Source: Saccharomonospora xinjiangensis XJ-54 (GTDB lineage Bacteria > Actinomycetota > Actinomycetes > Mycobacteriales > Pseudonocardiaceae). From it: a stretch of 64,000 nucleotides of DNA. Under the pieces are notes generated by a model that was not told the DNA's origin, did no database searches, and worked only from the letters and a program-made list of their open reading frames with translations. The stretch is from the NCBI RefSeq assembly GCF_000258175.1, contig NZ_JH636049.1, forward strand, positions 396,982-460,981. Direction: 5' to 3'. Shown in pieces: positions 41,704 through 52,810 of this stretch (positions within the stretch are counted from its first letter, which is position 1; the number at the start of each line of letters is the position of its first letter). A program made the translations under genes and the position numbers.

Positions 41704-42192
41704 ATGGGCGATTACGCCAAGGCGCTCGGGGCCAAGCTCCGCGGTATCCGCCAGCAACAGGGTCTGTCCTTGCACGGAGTCGAGCAGAAGTCTGGTGGCC
41801 GCTGGAAGGCCGTCGTCGTCGGCTCCTACGAGCGGGGCGACCGCGCGGTGACCGTACAGAAGCTGGCCGAACTCGCCGACTTCTACGGTGTTCCTGTGGT
41901 CGAGCTGCTGCCGGAGGGCAGGGTGCCGTCCGGAGCGGAACCCGCCACCAAGATCGTGATCAATCTGGAGAGACTCCAGCAGCTCCCGGCGGAGAAGGTG
42001 GGGCCGCTGGCCCGCTACGCCGCCACCATCCAGAGCCAGCGCGGTGACTACAACGGCAAGGTGCTGTCGATCCGCACCGAGGATCTGCGGTCACTCGCCA
42101 TCATCTACGACATGACTCCGGGTGAGCTCACCGAGCAGCTGATCGAATGGGGTGTGCTGCCCCCGGAGGCCCGCCCTTCCACGGAGGAATGA
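41704..42192 (+). CDS. bldD: Developmental master regulator BldD
   Basis: The 162-residue protein has an N-terminal XRE DNA-binding domain (GAKLRGIRQQQGLSLHGVEQ, then AVVVGSYERGDRAVTVQKLA, residues 9-70) and a C-terminal domain with the cyclic-di-GMP signature RxD-x8-RxxD. Here this is R113-G-D115 and R124-TE-D127. In streptomycetes tetrameric c-di-GMP dimerises BldD to repress sporulation genes. The start ATG 41704 follows AGGAAACGGAGAACC, an acceptable ribosome binding site. It is divergent from pyrR and convergent with nusB. Confidence 0.94.
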   Translation: MGDYAKALGAKLRGIRQQQGLSLHGVEQKSGGRWKAVVVGSYERGDRAVTVQKLAELADFYGVPVVELLPEGRVPSGAEPATKIVINLERLQQLPAEKVGPLARYAATIQSQRGDYNGKVLSIRTEDLRSLAIIYDMTPGELTEQLIEWGVLPPEARPSTEE

Positions 42193-42215
42193 AGCGGCGC
42201 CGTACCGAGGAAACA

Positions 42216-42311
42216 CCCGCGGCTCGACCGCGGTGACATCTCGCGGCTCGACCGCGGTGACATCTCGCGGCTCAGCCGCCGAAACATCTCACGGCTCAGC
42301 CGTGGTGAAGA
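42216..42311. repeat. Four tandem 24-bp units, each an inverted repeat
   Basis: Units start at 42216, 42240, 42264 and 42288. The first two differ by one base and contain CCGCGG-CTCGA-CCGCGG. The third has GCGGC-TCA-GCCGC and the fourth CACGGC-TCA-GCCGTG. The sequences drift but the stems persist, with paired changes on both arms. They lie between the convergent bldD and nusB stops, so they may act as a bidirectional terminator. The rest of the 42193-42394 gap holds nothing else I can name. Confidence 0.7.
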
Positions 42312-42394
42312 TCGCGCCCTGCCCGGACGCCAGGCCGCGCGGTCCTCGACGTCCGAACCCGCCCGCGCCCCGGCTTCCCGGGGCGGGACGGTCG

Positions 42395-42856
42395 TCAGAG
42401 GACCGCGCGCAGCCGGTCGGCGATCGTGCCGATACGGCCGAGTACACCGTTGACGAAGCGCGGAGAATCGTCGGTTGACAACTCCTTCGCGATACCGACG
42501 GCCTCGTCGATGGCCACCGGGTCGGGCACGTCTTCCGCCCACAGCAGCTCGTACAGGCCGACCCGCAGCACCGCGAGGTCCACGGGTGGCATGCGCTGGA
42601 GCGACCAGCCCTGGGCGTGCTCCGCGAGCACCTCGTCGATGCGCTCACGGTTCTCACTGACGCCCTCGACCAGCGCGACCGTGTAGTCGCTGACCGGGTC
42701 GGCATCGACGGACCCGACCCGCTCCGACAGCAGCGTCACGGCATCGGTGTCACGCAATGCCGCCTCGTACAGCAGTTCCACCGCGCGCCGACGGGACGCG
42801 CGGCGGCTGATGCCACCTCGGCGGGCAGGCTGGGAGGAACGAGACTCGTCGTTCAC
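42395..42856 (-). CDS. nusB: Transcription antitermination factor NusB
   Basis: The 153-residue, all-helical protein has RRAVELLYEAALRD near the N-terminus and the family's C-terminal LAVLRVGLYELLWAEDVPDP and IDEAVGIAKELS. It pairs with NusE (S10) on boxA RNA in rRNA operons. The first 24 residues are an Arg/Ser-rich tail. It follows efp on the minus strand with a 21-base gap, the usual efp-nusB arrangement. Confidence 0.94.
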   Translation of the reverse strand: MNDESRSSQPARRGGISRRASRRRAVELLYEAALRDTDAVTLLSERVGSVDADPVSDYTVALVEGVSENRERIDEVLAEHAQGWSLQRMPPVDLAVLRVGLYELLWAEDVPDPVAIDEAVGIAKELSTDDSPRFVNGVLGRIGTIADRLRAVL

Positions 42857-42877
42857 CGTGGTCGTCGCCGTCCGGGT

Positions 42878-43435
42878 TCAGGCGCGGCCGAGGTAACGGC
42901 CGTCGCGGGTATCGACCTTGACCTTCTCGCCGCTGCTCAAAAACAGCGGAACCTGGATCTCGGCACCGGTCTCCAGCGTGGCCGGCTTCGTGCCACCGGT
43001 GGACCGGTCACCCTGCAGGCCCGGGTCGGTGTGCTCGATCGTCAGCTCCACCGAGGTCGGCAGCTCCACGTAGAGCGGGGTGCCCTCGTGCATGCCGATC
43101 TGCACCTCGGTGTTCTCCAGCAGGAAGTTGGCCGCGTCGCCGACCAGGTCGGCCGAGATCTCCATCTGCTCGAACGTCTCGGCGTCCATGAACACGTAGT
43201 CGGAGCCGTCGTTGTACAGGTACGTCATGTTCCTACGGTCCACCGTGGCCGTGTCCACCTTGGTGCCCGCGTTGAACGTCTTGTCCACCACCTTGCCGCT
43301 GATGACGTGCTTGAGCGTCGTGCGGACGAAGGCACCGCCCTTGCCGGGCTTGACGTGCTGGAAACTGACGACGGACCACAACTGGCCGTCCAGGTTGAGG
43401 ACCATGCCGTTCTTGAGGTCGTTGGTGGTGGCCAC
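42878..43435 (-). CDS. efp: Translation elongation factor P
   Basis: The 185-residue factor rescues ribosomes stalled at polyproline. Three beta domains are recognisable: [20 protein letters not shown] at the start, [20 protein letters not shown] with the tip Lys of loop I, and the C-terminal [20 protein letters not shown] (EF-P signature). No genes for the EpmA/EpmB modification route are in the window. It lies between pepQ and nusB. Confidence 0.96.
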   Translation of the reverse strand: MATTNDLKNGMVLNLDGQLWSVVSFQHVKPGKGGAFVRTTLKHVISGKVVDKTFNAGTKVDTATVDRRNMTYLYNDGSDYVFMDAETFEQMEISADLVGDAANFLLENTEVQIGMHEGTPLYVELPTSVELTIEHTDPGLQGDRSTGGTKPATLETGAEIQVPLFLSSGEKVKVDTRDGRYLGRA

Positions 43436-43470
43436 GAGTGTGCGTTCTCCTGTGTCGGGTGGGGCCGCGA

Positions 43471-44568
43471 CTAGGCGACCACGAGTTCCTTGGTGCTCAT
43501 GGTGAGGAGCTCGGGAGTGCCCTCCCGCACGACGAGCGTGTCCTCGATGCGGACGCCACCGCGTCCCGCCAGGTAGACCCCCGGCTCCACGGTGACCGCC
43601 ATGCAGGCCGACAGTGTACCGGCGCCGGTCTTCGCCAGGCTCGGCGCCTCGTGCACGTCCAGCCCCACGCCGTGGCCGAGGCTGTGCGTGAACTGCTCAC
43701 CGAATCCGGCGTCGTCGATCACGGTCCGTGCCGCGGCATCCACGGCTGACACCTCATGCCCCGGCCGCACCGCCTCGGTGCCCGCGGCCTGCGCCGCGGC
43801 GACGAGCGTGTACAGGTCCCGCTGCCACTGCGCTGGCTCGCCGAGCACGATCGTGCGAGTCATGTCCGAGTGGTACCCGTCCACGACGGCGCCGAAGTCG
43901 AGTTTCACGAAGTCACCTGCCGCGAGCACGGCACCGGTAGGCCGGTGGTGCGGGATCGCCGAATTGGCTCCCGCGGCGACGATCGAGGGGAACGCCACGG
44001 CATCCGCACCGTGATCGGCCATGCGGTTCTCCAGCTCGCGCGCCACCTCGCGTTCGGTGCGACCGGGTCGCAGCCCGCCGTGCTCCAGCAGATCGGCCAG
44101 TGCCCGGTCCGCCACCGCGCACGCCGCGCGCAGCGCCGCGATCTCGGTGTCGTCCTTCACCTCGCGCAACCGTTCGACGAGGCCGGGTCCCCTCACCAGC
44201 AGCACCGACTCCGCCGCGTCGGTGAACGTCGCGTGCTGCTCGACGCTGACGTGCTGGCTCTCGAAACCGACGGCACGGCCCTTGCCCAGCCGGTCGTCCG
44301 CCTCGGCGACCAGCGCGAGGGCGCTCGGCCGCTCGATGATCCTGCGCAGGTCGGGCACCTGCGCCTCGGCCTGCGTCGTGTAGCGGCCGTCCGTGCAGAA
44401 CACGGTGTCCTCGTCGCCGCCCTCGTGCACGAGCAGCGCGGCGTTCGACCCCGTGAAGCCGGTCAGGTAGCGGATGTTGCGCAGGTCGGTGACGAGCAGA
44501 GCGTCGAGTTCGGCGTCCTGGATTCGCTGTCGGAGAGCGCGGCGTCGCGCGGCGTGGATCTCGGGCAC
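43471..44568 (-). CDS. pepQ: Xaa-Pro aminopeptidase (peptidase M24)
   Basis: The 365-residue metallopeptidase removes N-terminal residues before proline. The N-terminal creatinase-like domain ([20 protein letters not shown]) is followed by the pita-bread domain with the five dinuclear-metal ligands: [15 protein letters not shown] (two Asp), [13 protein letters not shown] (His), VTVEPGVYL (Glu) and VRIEDTLVV (Glu). The pepQ-efp-nusB string is conserved across actinobacteria. It is divergent from the small membrane-protein gene. Confidence 0.93.
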   Translation of the reverse strand: MPEIHAARRRALRQRIQDAELDALLVTDLRNIRYLTGFTGSNAALLVHEGGDEDTVFCTDGRYTTQAEAQVPDLRRIIERPSALALVAEADDRLGKGRAVGFESQHVSVEQHATFTDAAESVLLVRGPGLVERLREVKDDTEIAALRAACAVADRALADLLEHGGLRPGRTEREVARELENRMADHGADAVAFPSIVAAGANSAIPHHRPTGAVLAAGDFVKLDFGAVVDGYHSDMTRTIVLGEPAQWQRDLYTLVAAAQAAGTEAVRPGHEVSAVDAAARTVIDDAGFGEQFTHSLGHGVGLDVHEAPSLAKTGAGTLSACMAVTVEPGVYLAGRGGVRIEDTLVVREGTPELLTMSTKELVVA

Positions 44569-44646
44569 CGGGCCAGTCTAGGCCCGCCGCACCCACCGGC
44601 GGTGATCATGGTCGAACGGTTCCCGCGCCGGTGATCGATCAGTACA

Positions 44647-45135
44647 GTGACGCAGATGCCGTCCTGGATTCCGCGCGGACTCGGCATGGCCCTCCTGCAT
44701 GCCGCTGCCGCCGTCGCCACCGCGAAGTTCGCCGTCTTCCAGCCGACCGACCACACACTCGTCGCCGCGATCGCGCTCGCCGTGCTGGTGGGCACCGTCG
44801 CGCTGTGGAGCGCCATCGACGCCTGGACCGGCCTCGCCGGGGCAGGGCGATGCTGGTTCATCGCCGCGCTCGTCGCGGGTGCGGGCTCCGGCGTCCTCAC
44901 CGTCGCGGGCAAGGCCGTGTTCGTCGATCGGACCGGCGTGAGCGCACTCGCCTCCGCTCTCACCGGAGGAGCCGCCTTCACCGCGTTGCTGGTTCTCGTG
45001 CCCGCCGGGCTCGGGCTGCTGGTCGGACGGCGCCTCGCCGCCTCCTACCACGCCGGGGACGGCGAACCGGAGCGCGAGGAGGTCCCCCGGCGGCCACGGC
45101 CACGCCCGCACCGCGAGGCCGGGGCGGCTCACTGA
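44647..45135 (+). CDS. Small four-helix membrane protein (B-4DMT type)
   Basis: The 162-residue protein has four hydrophobic helices (starting near LGMALLHAAAAVATAKFAVF, HTLVAAIALAVLVGTVALW, WFIAALVAGAGSGVLTVAG and GGAAFTALLVLVPAGLGLLVG) and a charged Arg/Pro-rich tail. This matches the bacterial 4TM, DMT-like family found next to pepQ and aroQ in mycobacteria (Rv2536 position). Transport is suggested by family only. The 3' end overlaps the convergent exported-protein gene by seven bases. Confidence 0.75.
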   Translation: MTQMPSWIPRGLGMALLHAAAAVATAKFAVFQPTDHTLVAAIALAVLVGTVALWSAIDAWTGLAGAGRCWFIAALVAGAGSGVLTVAGKAVFVDRTGVSALASALTGGAAFTALLVLVPAGLGLLVGRRLAASYHAGDGEPEREEVPRRPRPRPHREAGAAH

Positions 45136-46655
45136 CCGAGCACGGGCCCCTTCGGGTAGGTCTCCCACTGCTGCGGCGTGATCTGCTCGACCGGTGAGTC
45201 GTTGGCCTCCAGCGCCTCCAGTGCTTCGGCGGAGGTCACCGGCCACAGCGTGCCGTCCAGCACCACGCCGAGTCCCTTGCCAGGAGCGTGGACCGCGCGA
45301 GCACCGGCCGTGAGCCTTCCCGCCACGGGAAGGTCATCGAGCACGGGAGGCCGTTCGTCGAGCACCGTCCCGGCGAGTGCGGTGGCCACCGATCGCCGGT
45401 CGATCCGCAACACCCTGCCGCCCACCACCAGGTCCATCGTGCGCGCCGGCGAGGGCACGGCGAGCCCGTCGAGCACCGCCGCCGCGCGCGCGGGATCGCC
45501 GCACGCGTCGAAAAGGACGTCCACACCATGGTGGCGGAGATCGGTCGGCGCACCGGCCTGCCCGATCACCGACGCGTGCACGACGTCGAACGGCACCCTG
45601 CCGCACACCTCCGTCCTCGACAGCGGGGCGTGGCCGTCGGGCCTGCGCACCAGGCCAGGCCCCTCCTCCCACCGGCTCCGGATGAGCACGGGATGGTACG
45701 GCTGGGCCGTGAAGTCGCGGTTCCAGAACGTCAGCGTCGTGCCGTCGGCGGTCTGGTGGGCGATGGCGAAGGCGCCGAGGGCGTCCACCCACACGAGATC
45801 GGCACTGAACGCGTCCACGACCGACCGCGTGCGCGGACCCGAGGTCCCCGCCGCCGTGGCGAACCCCTGCGGTCCCAGTACCTCGACGCCGTTGGCGAAC
45901 GCCGGGTCCTGCGACCTCAGCACGAACTGGCCCGCTCCGTTCCAGCCCGCGGCGCTGCCCGTCGTGTCGGTGAACATGAGGTAGAACCAGCCGTCGAGAT
46001 ACACCGCAGAGGGCTGGCCAGCTCCGTAGGTGTTGTCCCGGTGCGTCTCCCGCGCCGGTGTGACGATCGGGGTGGCACTCGCTCTGGTCCACTGTAGACC
46101 GTCCCGGCTGGTGGCGAGGCCGATGGCGTTGCCGTGGGCGTGGTCTCCCGCCGCGCCCGTGTAGTACAGGTAGTACGTCCCGTTCACGCGGAGCACGGAC
46201 GGATCGCAGGTGTGCATCGCGTCGAACCGGCCGGGGTGTCCGGAAAACACGGCGCGGGGGATACCGCCGTCCGGCCCCGCGAACGGGCCTGACGGGGAAT
46301 CGGCCTCCGCGTACAGGATGTCGTCGCCCGCAGGCGGCGCGCTGCCGTATTGGCTGCACCACCACATCCGCACCGTGCCGCCGTCGGCCAGCACGGTCGG
46401 GCCGTAGTTGTAGACCGCGTCCGCTCCCCCGGCCGCGACGACCTGGCCACCGCCACGCCCGCCGTCGAGCGCGAGCGTGCGAGGCTCGATCGCCGGAGGC
46501 CGGGGTGATCCCGTTGTGGCGGCTGAGCCTGCCTGCGGCACGCCGGGGGCTGCCTCGCCCACCGTGCACGCGCTCGACACACCCACCGTGACGAGCGTCA
46601 GCACGGCACCGAGAACCCGCGCGCCAACGGGCCCGCGACGACGGCGTGTGCCCAT
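45129..46655 (-). CDS. Exported GH43-like beta-propeller protein
   Basis: The 508-residue protein has an Arg-rich signal peptide with a hydrophobic core (VLGAVLTLVTVGVSS) ending at a Cys (SSAC); the lipobox is weak, so lipidation is uncertain. A Gly/Pro linker follows. The central part reads as a five-bladed glycoside-hydrolase-43-like propeller with repeated short strands (VYNYGPTVLADGGTVRMWW, HTCDPSVLRVNGTYYLYYTG, AVYLDGWFYLMFTD). The DPSVL and SVVDAFSADLVW segments are candidate catalytic strands. The last 150 residues are a different, unassigned domain. It sits between pepQ and aroQ, where relatives have no such gene, so it is probably acquired. Substrate unknown. Confidence 0.6.
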   Translation of the reverse strand: MGTRRRRGPVGARVLGAVLTLVTVGVSSACTVGEAAPGVPQAGSAATTGSPRPPAIEPRTLALDGGRGGGQVVAAGGADAVYNYGPTVLADGGTVRMWWCSQYGSAPPAGDDILYAEADSPSGPFAGPDGGIPRAVFSGHPGRFDAMHTCDPSVLRVNGTYYLYYTGAAGDHAHGNAIGLATSRDGLQWTRASATPIVTPARETHRDNTYGAGQPSAVYLDGWFYLMFTDTTGSAAGWNGAGQFVLRSQDPAFANGVEVLGPQGFATAAGTSGPRTRSVVDAFSADLVWVDALGAFAIAHQTADGTTLTFWNRDFTAQPYHPVLIRSRWEEGPGLVRRPDGHAPLSRTEVCGRVPFDVVHASVIGQAGAPTDLRHHGVDVLFDACGDPARAAAVLDGLAVPSPARTMDLVVGGRVLRIDRRSVATALAGTVLDERPPVLDDLPVAGRLTAGARAVHAPGKGLGVVLDGTLWPVTSAEALEALEANDSPVEQITPQQWETYPKGPVLGQ

Positions 46656-46780
46656 GGTGAACCGCCTCGCCTCCACTTCCGCGTCACCTGCCCGCACCAC
46701 ACGATCCCGCGGCACAGCTCGCGACGGGACCACACGATGTCGAAAGAGCCGAAAGGACTTCCCTAGGAACGCGAGGCCGT

Positions 46781-48868
<2,088 letters not shown>

Positions 48869-48872
<4 letters not shown>

Positions 48873-50077
48873 CGGGACGGCCGCTCCCAGAACTCACGCA
48901 CGCTCGCCAGGTAGGACTCGGCATTGCGCCGCGACTCGGCCAGCGAGTCGCCGCCGAACTTCTCCAGCGCGGCATCGGCGAGCACGAGCGCCACCATCGA
49001 CTCCAGCACCACACCAGCCCTCGGCACGGCACACACGTCGGAGCGCTGGTGGATCGCGACCGCGGGCTCACCCGTTGTGACGTCTACTGTGGACAACGCG
49101 CGGGGGACGGTGGAGATCGGCTTCATGGCGACGCGGACGCGAAGCGGCTCGCCGTTGGTCATGCCGCCCTCAAGCCCACCGGCGCGGTTGCTGCGGCGCG
49201 TCACGCCGTGCGGCCCGCCGGCGTCGATCTCGTCGTGCGCCTCGCTGCCCCACCGCTGTGCCGTGGTGAAACCGTCTCCGACCTCGACGCCCTTCATGGC
49301 CTGCACCCCCATCAGCGCACCGGCGAGCCGCGCGTCGAGGCGGCGGTCCCAGTGCACATGCGAGCCGAGGCCGGGTGGCAGGCCGTAGGCGATCACCTCG
49401 ACGACACCGCCTACGGTGTCGCCTGCCTTCCTGACCTTCTCCACCTCGGCCATCATCGCGTCGCCTGCCTCCTCGCCGAAGGCCCTGACCGGGCTCTCAT
49501 CGACGGCGGCGAGGTCACCGGGCTCCGGCAACGGACCCTCGGGCGCCGAGGCCCTGCCGATCGACACCACGTGGCTGACGATCTCGACTCCGAGGAGCTG
49601 CCGCAGGAAGGCCCTGGCGACGGTGCCCAGTGCGGTCCTCGACGCCGTCTCCCGCGCACTGGCGCGCTCCAGCACGGGCCTCGCCTCCTCGAACCCGTAC
49701 TTCAGCATGCCGGGAAGGTCGGCGTGCCCCGGGCGAGGCCGGGTCAGCGGAGCGTTGCGCGCGAGCCCGTCCAGCTCCGCCGCGTCCACGGGATCGGCGG
49801 CCATCACCTTCTCCCACTTGGGCCACTCGGTGTTGTCGATCTTCACCGCGATAGGCCCGCCCTGGGTGAGTCCATGCCGGACACCGCCGAGGAACTCCAC
49901 GTGGTCGGCCTCGAAGATCATGCGGGGACTGGCACCGAAGCCAAGGCGGCGACGGGCCAACTGCGCGCTCAGCTCGTCCGTCGTGATCTCCACGCCCGCC
50001 ACCATGCCCTCGAGGATGGCGGACAGAGCGGGGCCGTGCGATTCACCAGCGGTTATCCAACGCAACACAGCGCCCAT
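48869..50077 (-). CDS. aroC: Chorismate synthase
   Basis: The 402-residue FMN-dependent enzyme makes chorismate, the last common aromatic precursor. [20 protein letters not shown] (here beginning [12 protein letters not shown]) is signature 1, [20 protein letters not shown] signature 2 and [20 protein letters not shown] near the C-terminus. It is the first gene of the aroC-aroK-aroB-aroQ unit. The prepilin-peptidase gene upstream is separated by 25 bases and may be co-transcribed. Confidence 0.96.
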
Positions 50078-50102
50078 GTTGTCACGCGCCGAAAACGCCG
50101 TG

Positions 50103-50756
50103 TCAGCTGCCCACCGACGGCAGCCCGCCGGGGAACGACACGCTCACGCTGGTGGCCACAAGCAGACCGGGGCCGTGGGGAACGCCGTCCCGCCACCTCG
50201 ACACCCTGGCACACAGTGCCACGACCGCGAGCAAGGACGTCAACAGCGACGCCAGCCCGAAGGACACCACCAGCGTCGGCCAGCCCGCGGCGGCGGCCAG
50301 CGCCCCGAGGCTTCCCGACAGCTTGACGTCCCCGGCACCGACCGCACCGGGAGCCAGCGCACACACGAGCAGGTGGAAGGCCAGCACCGCCGCACAGCCG
50401 ACGACCGCGGCGACCACGAGTGGAGGCCCTGGTCCGCCCAGCGCCGCCGCGCACACGGCGAGAGCCGCGAGCGCGTACGCGGGCATCGTCAGCACGTCGG
50501 GCAGCCTGCGGTGGAGCACATCGGCGACCGCCAGCGGAACGGCGAAGACCGTGGCCGCCAGCGGGATGGGAAGCCACCACTCCGGGAACATGCCGCCACT
50601 TTTCAACGCCCACACCACTCCCCACAGCACACCGGTCGCGACGGCGCACGGCACAACGGGGACGGGCGCAGGCCGTGCCCGTTGTGCCGTGGCCGCGAGC
50701 AGCCGGCTCGCTGCCCATCCCGCCGCGGTCCCGAGACAGATCACGATTCCCCACAT
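50103..50756 (-). CDS. A24-family prepilin peptidase
   Basis: The 217-residue membrane protein has about six hydrophobic helices and the two catalytic aspartates of type IV prepilin peptidases, [14 protein letters not shown] and [12 protein letters not shown]. It lacks the N-terminal methyltransferase domain of larger PilD proteins, as in other actinobacteria. The mycobacterial orthologue (Rv2551c) lies in the same place between aroE and aroC. It would process Flp/Tad pilins or pseudopilins, none of which are in this window. The ATG at 50756 is preferred to a GTG nine codons upstream. The 308-base gap above it shows nothing I can name. Confidence 0.78.
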   Translation of the reverse strand: MWGIVICLGTAAGWAASRLLAATAQRARPAPVPVVPCAVATGVLWGVVWALKSGGMFPEWWLPIPLAATVFAVPLAVADVLHRRLPDVLTMPAYALAALAVCAAALGGPGPPLVVAAVVGCAAVLAFHLLVCALAPGAVGAGDVKLSGSLGALAAAAGWPTLVVSFGLASLLTSLLAVVALCARVSRWRDGVPHGPGLLVATSVSVSFPGGLPSVGS

Positions 50757-51064
50757 GTCCGCAAGCCTGCGCCGCCCACCCACCGGCCTTCAACCCGCAC
50801 CGTGAGCGAATGGGCACTCTCGGTTCCTCAGTCCTCCGAACACCACTCGCCGGGGTGATGGCGGGAGGGTCTGCCAGGCGCTTCCGGTCGCCAGCGGCTC
50901 CGCGGCTTCCCTGCCGACTCGCCGCCGGATGTCCAGTGCATTTCCCGTGGTGTCCGGCACTGCCCTGGGCACCCGCACCCGTCCAGCCGGACACCTCGCG
51001 GATAATCAAGACCTCACACTCGGACATGACCGGCGAACCCGGCAGACCCGCTTACGGAGGACCG

Positions 51065-51499
51065 ATGAACGGCCACGCGCATTCCCGACGCACTGTGCTG
51101 ACCACCGGAGCCGCTGTGGCCGGGGCAGCACTCGGAACCGCGGCCCTCGCCTCCTGCTCCGGTGGCGGGCCCGGGCAGGGCGGGCAATCGCAGCCCGCGC
51201 CGAAGGGCGCGCGGCTCGCTGGGCTCGACGAGGTTCCCATCGGAACGGCGAGGCCCGTCACCACACCCGACGGTCACAAGATCATCATTTCCCGGCGTTC
51301 GGAGAACGAGGTCGCAGGCTTCAGCGCGGTCTGCACCCACCAGGGTTGCACCGTCGCACCGGAACCCGAGCAGCTGCGCTGCCCGTGCCACAACTCCCTT
51401 TTCGACAAGTTCACCGGCGCGGTGCGCGGTGGCCCCGCCGACGCGCCGCTGCGTCCCATCAACGTCGCGATCGAGGGCGACGACATCGTGACGGCCTGA
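51065..51499 (+). CDS. Tat-exported Rieske [2Fe-2S] protein
   Basis: The 144-residue protein opens with a twin-arginine signal (SRRTVLTTGAAVAGAALG) ending in a lipobox-like ALASC31, so it may be anchored as a lipoprotein. It has a short Gly/Pro linker and a Rieske domain with both cluster motifs, C90-T-H92-QG-C95 and C106-P-C108-H109. It is a stand-alone soluble Rieske protein, not part of a visible cytochrome or oxygenase operon. Its electron partner is unknown. GGAGG 5 bases before ATG 51065 decides the start over an in-frame ATG at 51026. Confidence 0.88.
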   Translation: MNGHAHSRRTVLTTGAAVAGAALGTAALASCSGGGPGQGGQSQPAPKGARLAGLDEVPIGTARPVTTPDGHKIIISRRSENEVAGFSAVCTHQGCTVAPEPEQLRCPCHNSLFDKFTGAVRGGPADAPLRPINVAIEGDDIVTA

Positions 51500-51564
51500 C
51501 GAGGACGCTGCCGGAGAGCAGGCACCAGCCGGCGCCGGGGGCAGCGATGCGGAATCCCCCGCCC

Positions 51565-51582
51565 CGGCCCCGGACCGGGCCG
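51565..51582. terminator. Hairpin between convergent Rieske and EIIA genes
   Basis: CGGCCC (51565-51570) pairs with GGGCCG (51577-51582) around a six-base loop, midway in the 100-base gap between two convergent stops. It may serve both strands. No T-run is present. Confidence 0.4.
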
Positions 51583-51599
51583 CCCGCACGCGCCGACGG

Positions 51600-52055
51600 T
51601 CAGCCGCCCCAGGTGAACAGCGGGTCGCCTCCGGCGATCGGCCCGTCTGCCCGCAGGTCCGACAGCACGTCGGCCGGGGCGTCCAGCGCGACCACCGGCA
51701 CCACCGGCGAGTATCCGGCGGCCAGCACGGCATCGGGGTCCCAGCCGATCACGGGCTGACCGGCGCGCACCGACTCGCCCCGCACGACGTGCAGGGTGAA
51801 GCCCTCGCCCTTCTGCTTGACCGTGTCGATGCCCAGGTGCACGAGTACGGCCCTGCCGTCGGCGGAGGCGATCACGAAGGCGTGCGGGTGCAGGGTCGCC
51901 ACGGTGCCCTCGATCGGGGACACGGCGTCGGACCGCCCACCGCTCGGCCGCACCGCGACACCCGGCCCCACCATCGCCTCGGCGAACACCGGGTCGGGAA
52001 CGTCGGCCATCGGCATCGTCGCGCCCGTGACGGGGCTGAGCACGGTGAGTGTCAC
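51600..52055 (-). CDS. PTS EIIA component, glucose type (Crr-like)
   Basis: The 151-residue EIIA has the family's SPVTGATMPMADVPDPVFAE opening and SPIEGTVATLHPHAFVIAS, and the phosphorylated His73 in VLVHLGIDTVK. It passes phosphate from HPr (the ptsH gene downstream of the EIIC gene) to EIIB. It overlaps the EIIB gene by four bases. Stand-alone EIIA of this type serves the N-acetylglucosamine PTS in streptomycetes; the operator upstream of this unit supports the same role here. Confidence 0.9.
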   Translation of the reverse strand: MTLTVLSPVTGATMPMADVPDPVFAEAMVGPGVAVRPSGGRSDAVSPIEGTVATLHPHAFVIASADGRAVLVHLGIDTVKQKGEGFTLHVVRGESVRAGQPVIGWDPDAVLAAGYSPVVPVVALDAPADVLSDLRADGPIAGGDPLFTWGG

Positions 52056-52288
52056 ATCAGGTCCTGGATGTCCTCGGCGATGGCATCGGCCTCGGGCCCC
52101 ACGACCACCTGGACGACGTCGCCGACCTTCGTGACCCCGTGCACGCCGAGTTTGCGCAGTGCGTTCTCGTCCACCACGGAGGCGTCCTCCAGCTCACACC
52201 GCAGGCGCGTGATGCATCCCTCGATCTCCACGACGTTGCCCGCGCCGCCGAGCGCCGCGAGGATCTGCTGGGGCCTTTCGTCCGCCAT
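52052..52288 (-). CDS. PTS EIIB component, glucose/N-acetylglucosamine type
   Basis: The 78-residue EIIB has the phosphorylated Cys25 in VVEIEGCITRLRCELED and the usual VTKVGDVVQVVVGPEAD tail. It relays phosphate from EIIA to the sugar carried by EIIC. It resembles NagF of streptomycetes, which is also split from its EIIC. ATG 52288 is preferred over longer frames because GGGAGG sits 7 bases upstream. It is divergent from the EIIC gene across a 522-base gap. Confidence 0.88.
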   Translation of the reverse strand: MADERPQQILAALGGAGNVVEIEGCITRLRCELEDASVVDENALRKLGVHGVTKVGDVVQVVVGPEADAIAEDIQDLM

Positions 52289-52432
52289 GACGGCCTCCCT
52301 CTCGTTGTCCACACCATCCACCGCGTTCACGGTGTTCACCGCCTTCACGGGGTCGCAGTGCGTTCACAGCCACGAACACGTAACGGTGGTTGACACCCGG
52401 GCGGGCTGGGGAGCATTCTGCCCCATCACGCC

Positions 52433-52447
52433 AGTGGTCTAGACCGG
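52433..52447. promoter_or_regulatory. DasR-type operator (dre) between the PTS genes
   Basis: AGTGGTCTAGACCGG contains the perfect palindrome GGTCTAGACC (52436-52445) and matches the DasR consensus TGGTCTAGACCA at 11 of 12 positions. It lies in the divergent gap between the EIIB and EIIC genes. DasR is the GntR-type N-acetylglucosamine regulator of actinobacteria. The remaining 52289-52810 gap is GC-rich and shows no other element or gene I can support. Confidence 0.75.
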
Positions 52448-52810
52448 AACGTACCAATTCCCGGACGGCGAGGCGAGCACGGAGGTGGACGATGGGCGGT
52501 GCGCGCGCTGCGAGCGGAAACACCGGCCGCATTCACGAAGGACCGGCATCGTGGCACGCCCTGCCGGCAGCGATCCCGCCCCGGGTGCGGGGCGACGACA
52601 GCCACCACCATGCCGTCTTGAACCCCGCTGCCGTTCCCGCGCCGGAAACCCCGGCTGCGGAACCTGGAACCCGGCGAAGGACATGACGTTCCGGCGCCGA
52701 GGCGACCGCCACCGGGTCGCGGTGGCACAGGGCGCTGAGCACCGCACCTCGTCGCCGAGCATCGGGCGCACGAGCGCCCAGATCAGTACAGGAGTGCAGG
52801 GAGGACACGC

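Noticed and set aside
41479..41775. 98-codon minus-strand leader frame before pyrR
   Set aside because: It begins inside bldD on the other strand, has no ribosome binding site or similarity, and crosses the BldD operator; the PyrR loop explains the region better.
52390..52686. Small plus-strand frame in the PTS promoter gap
   Set aside because: It has an Arg/Pro-rich sequence without ribosome binding site or domain and starts beside the DasR-type operator.
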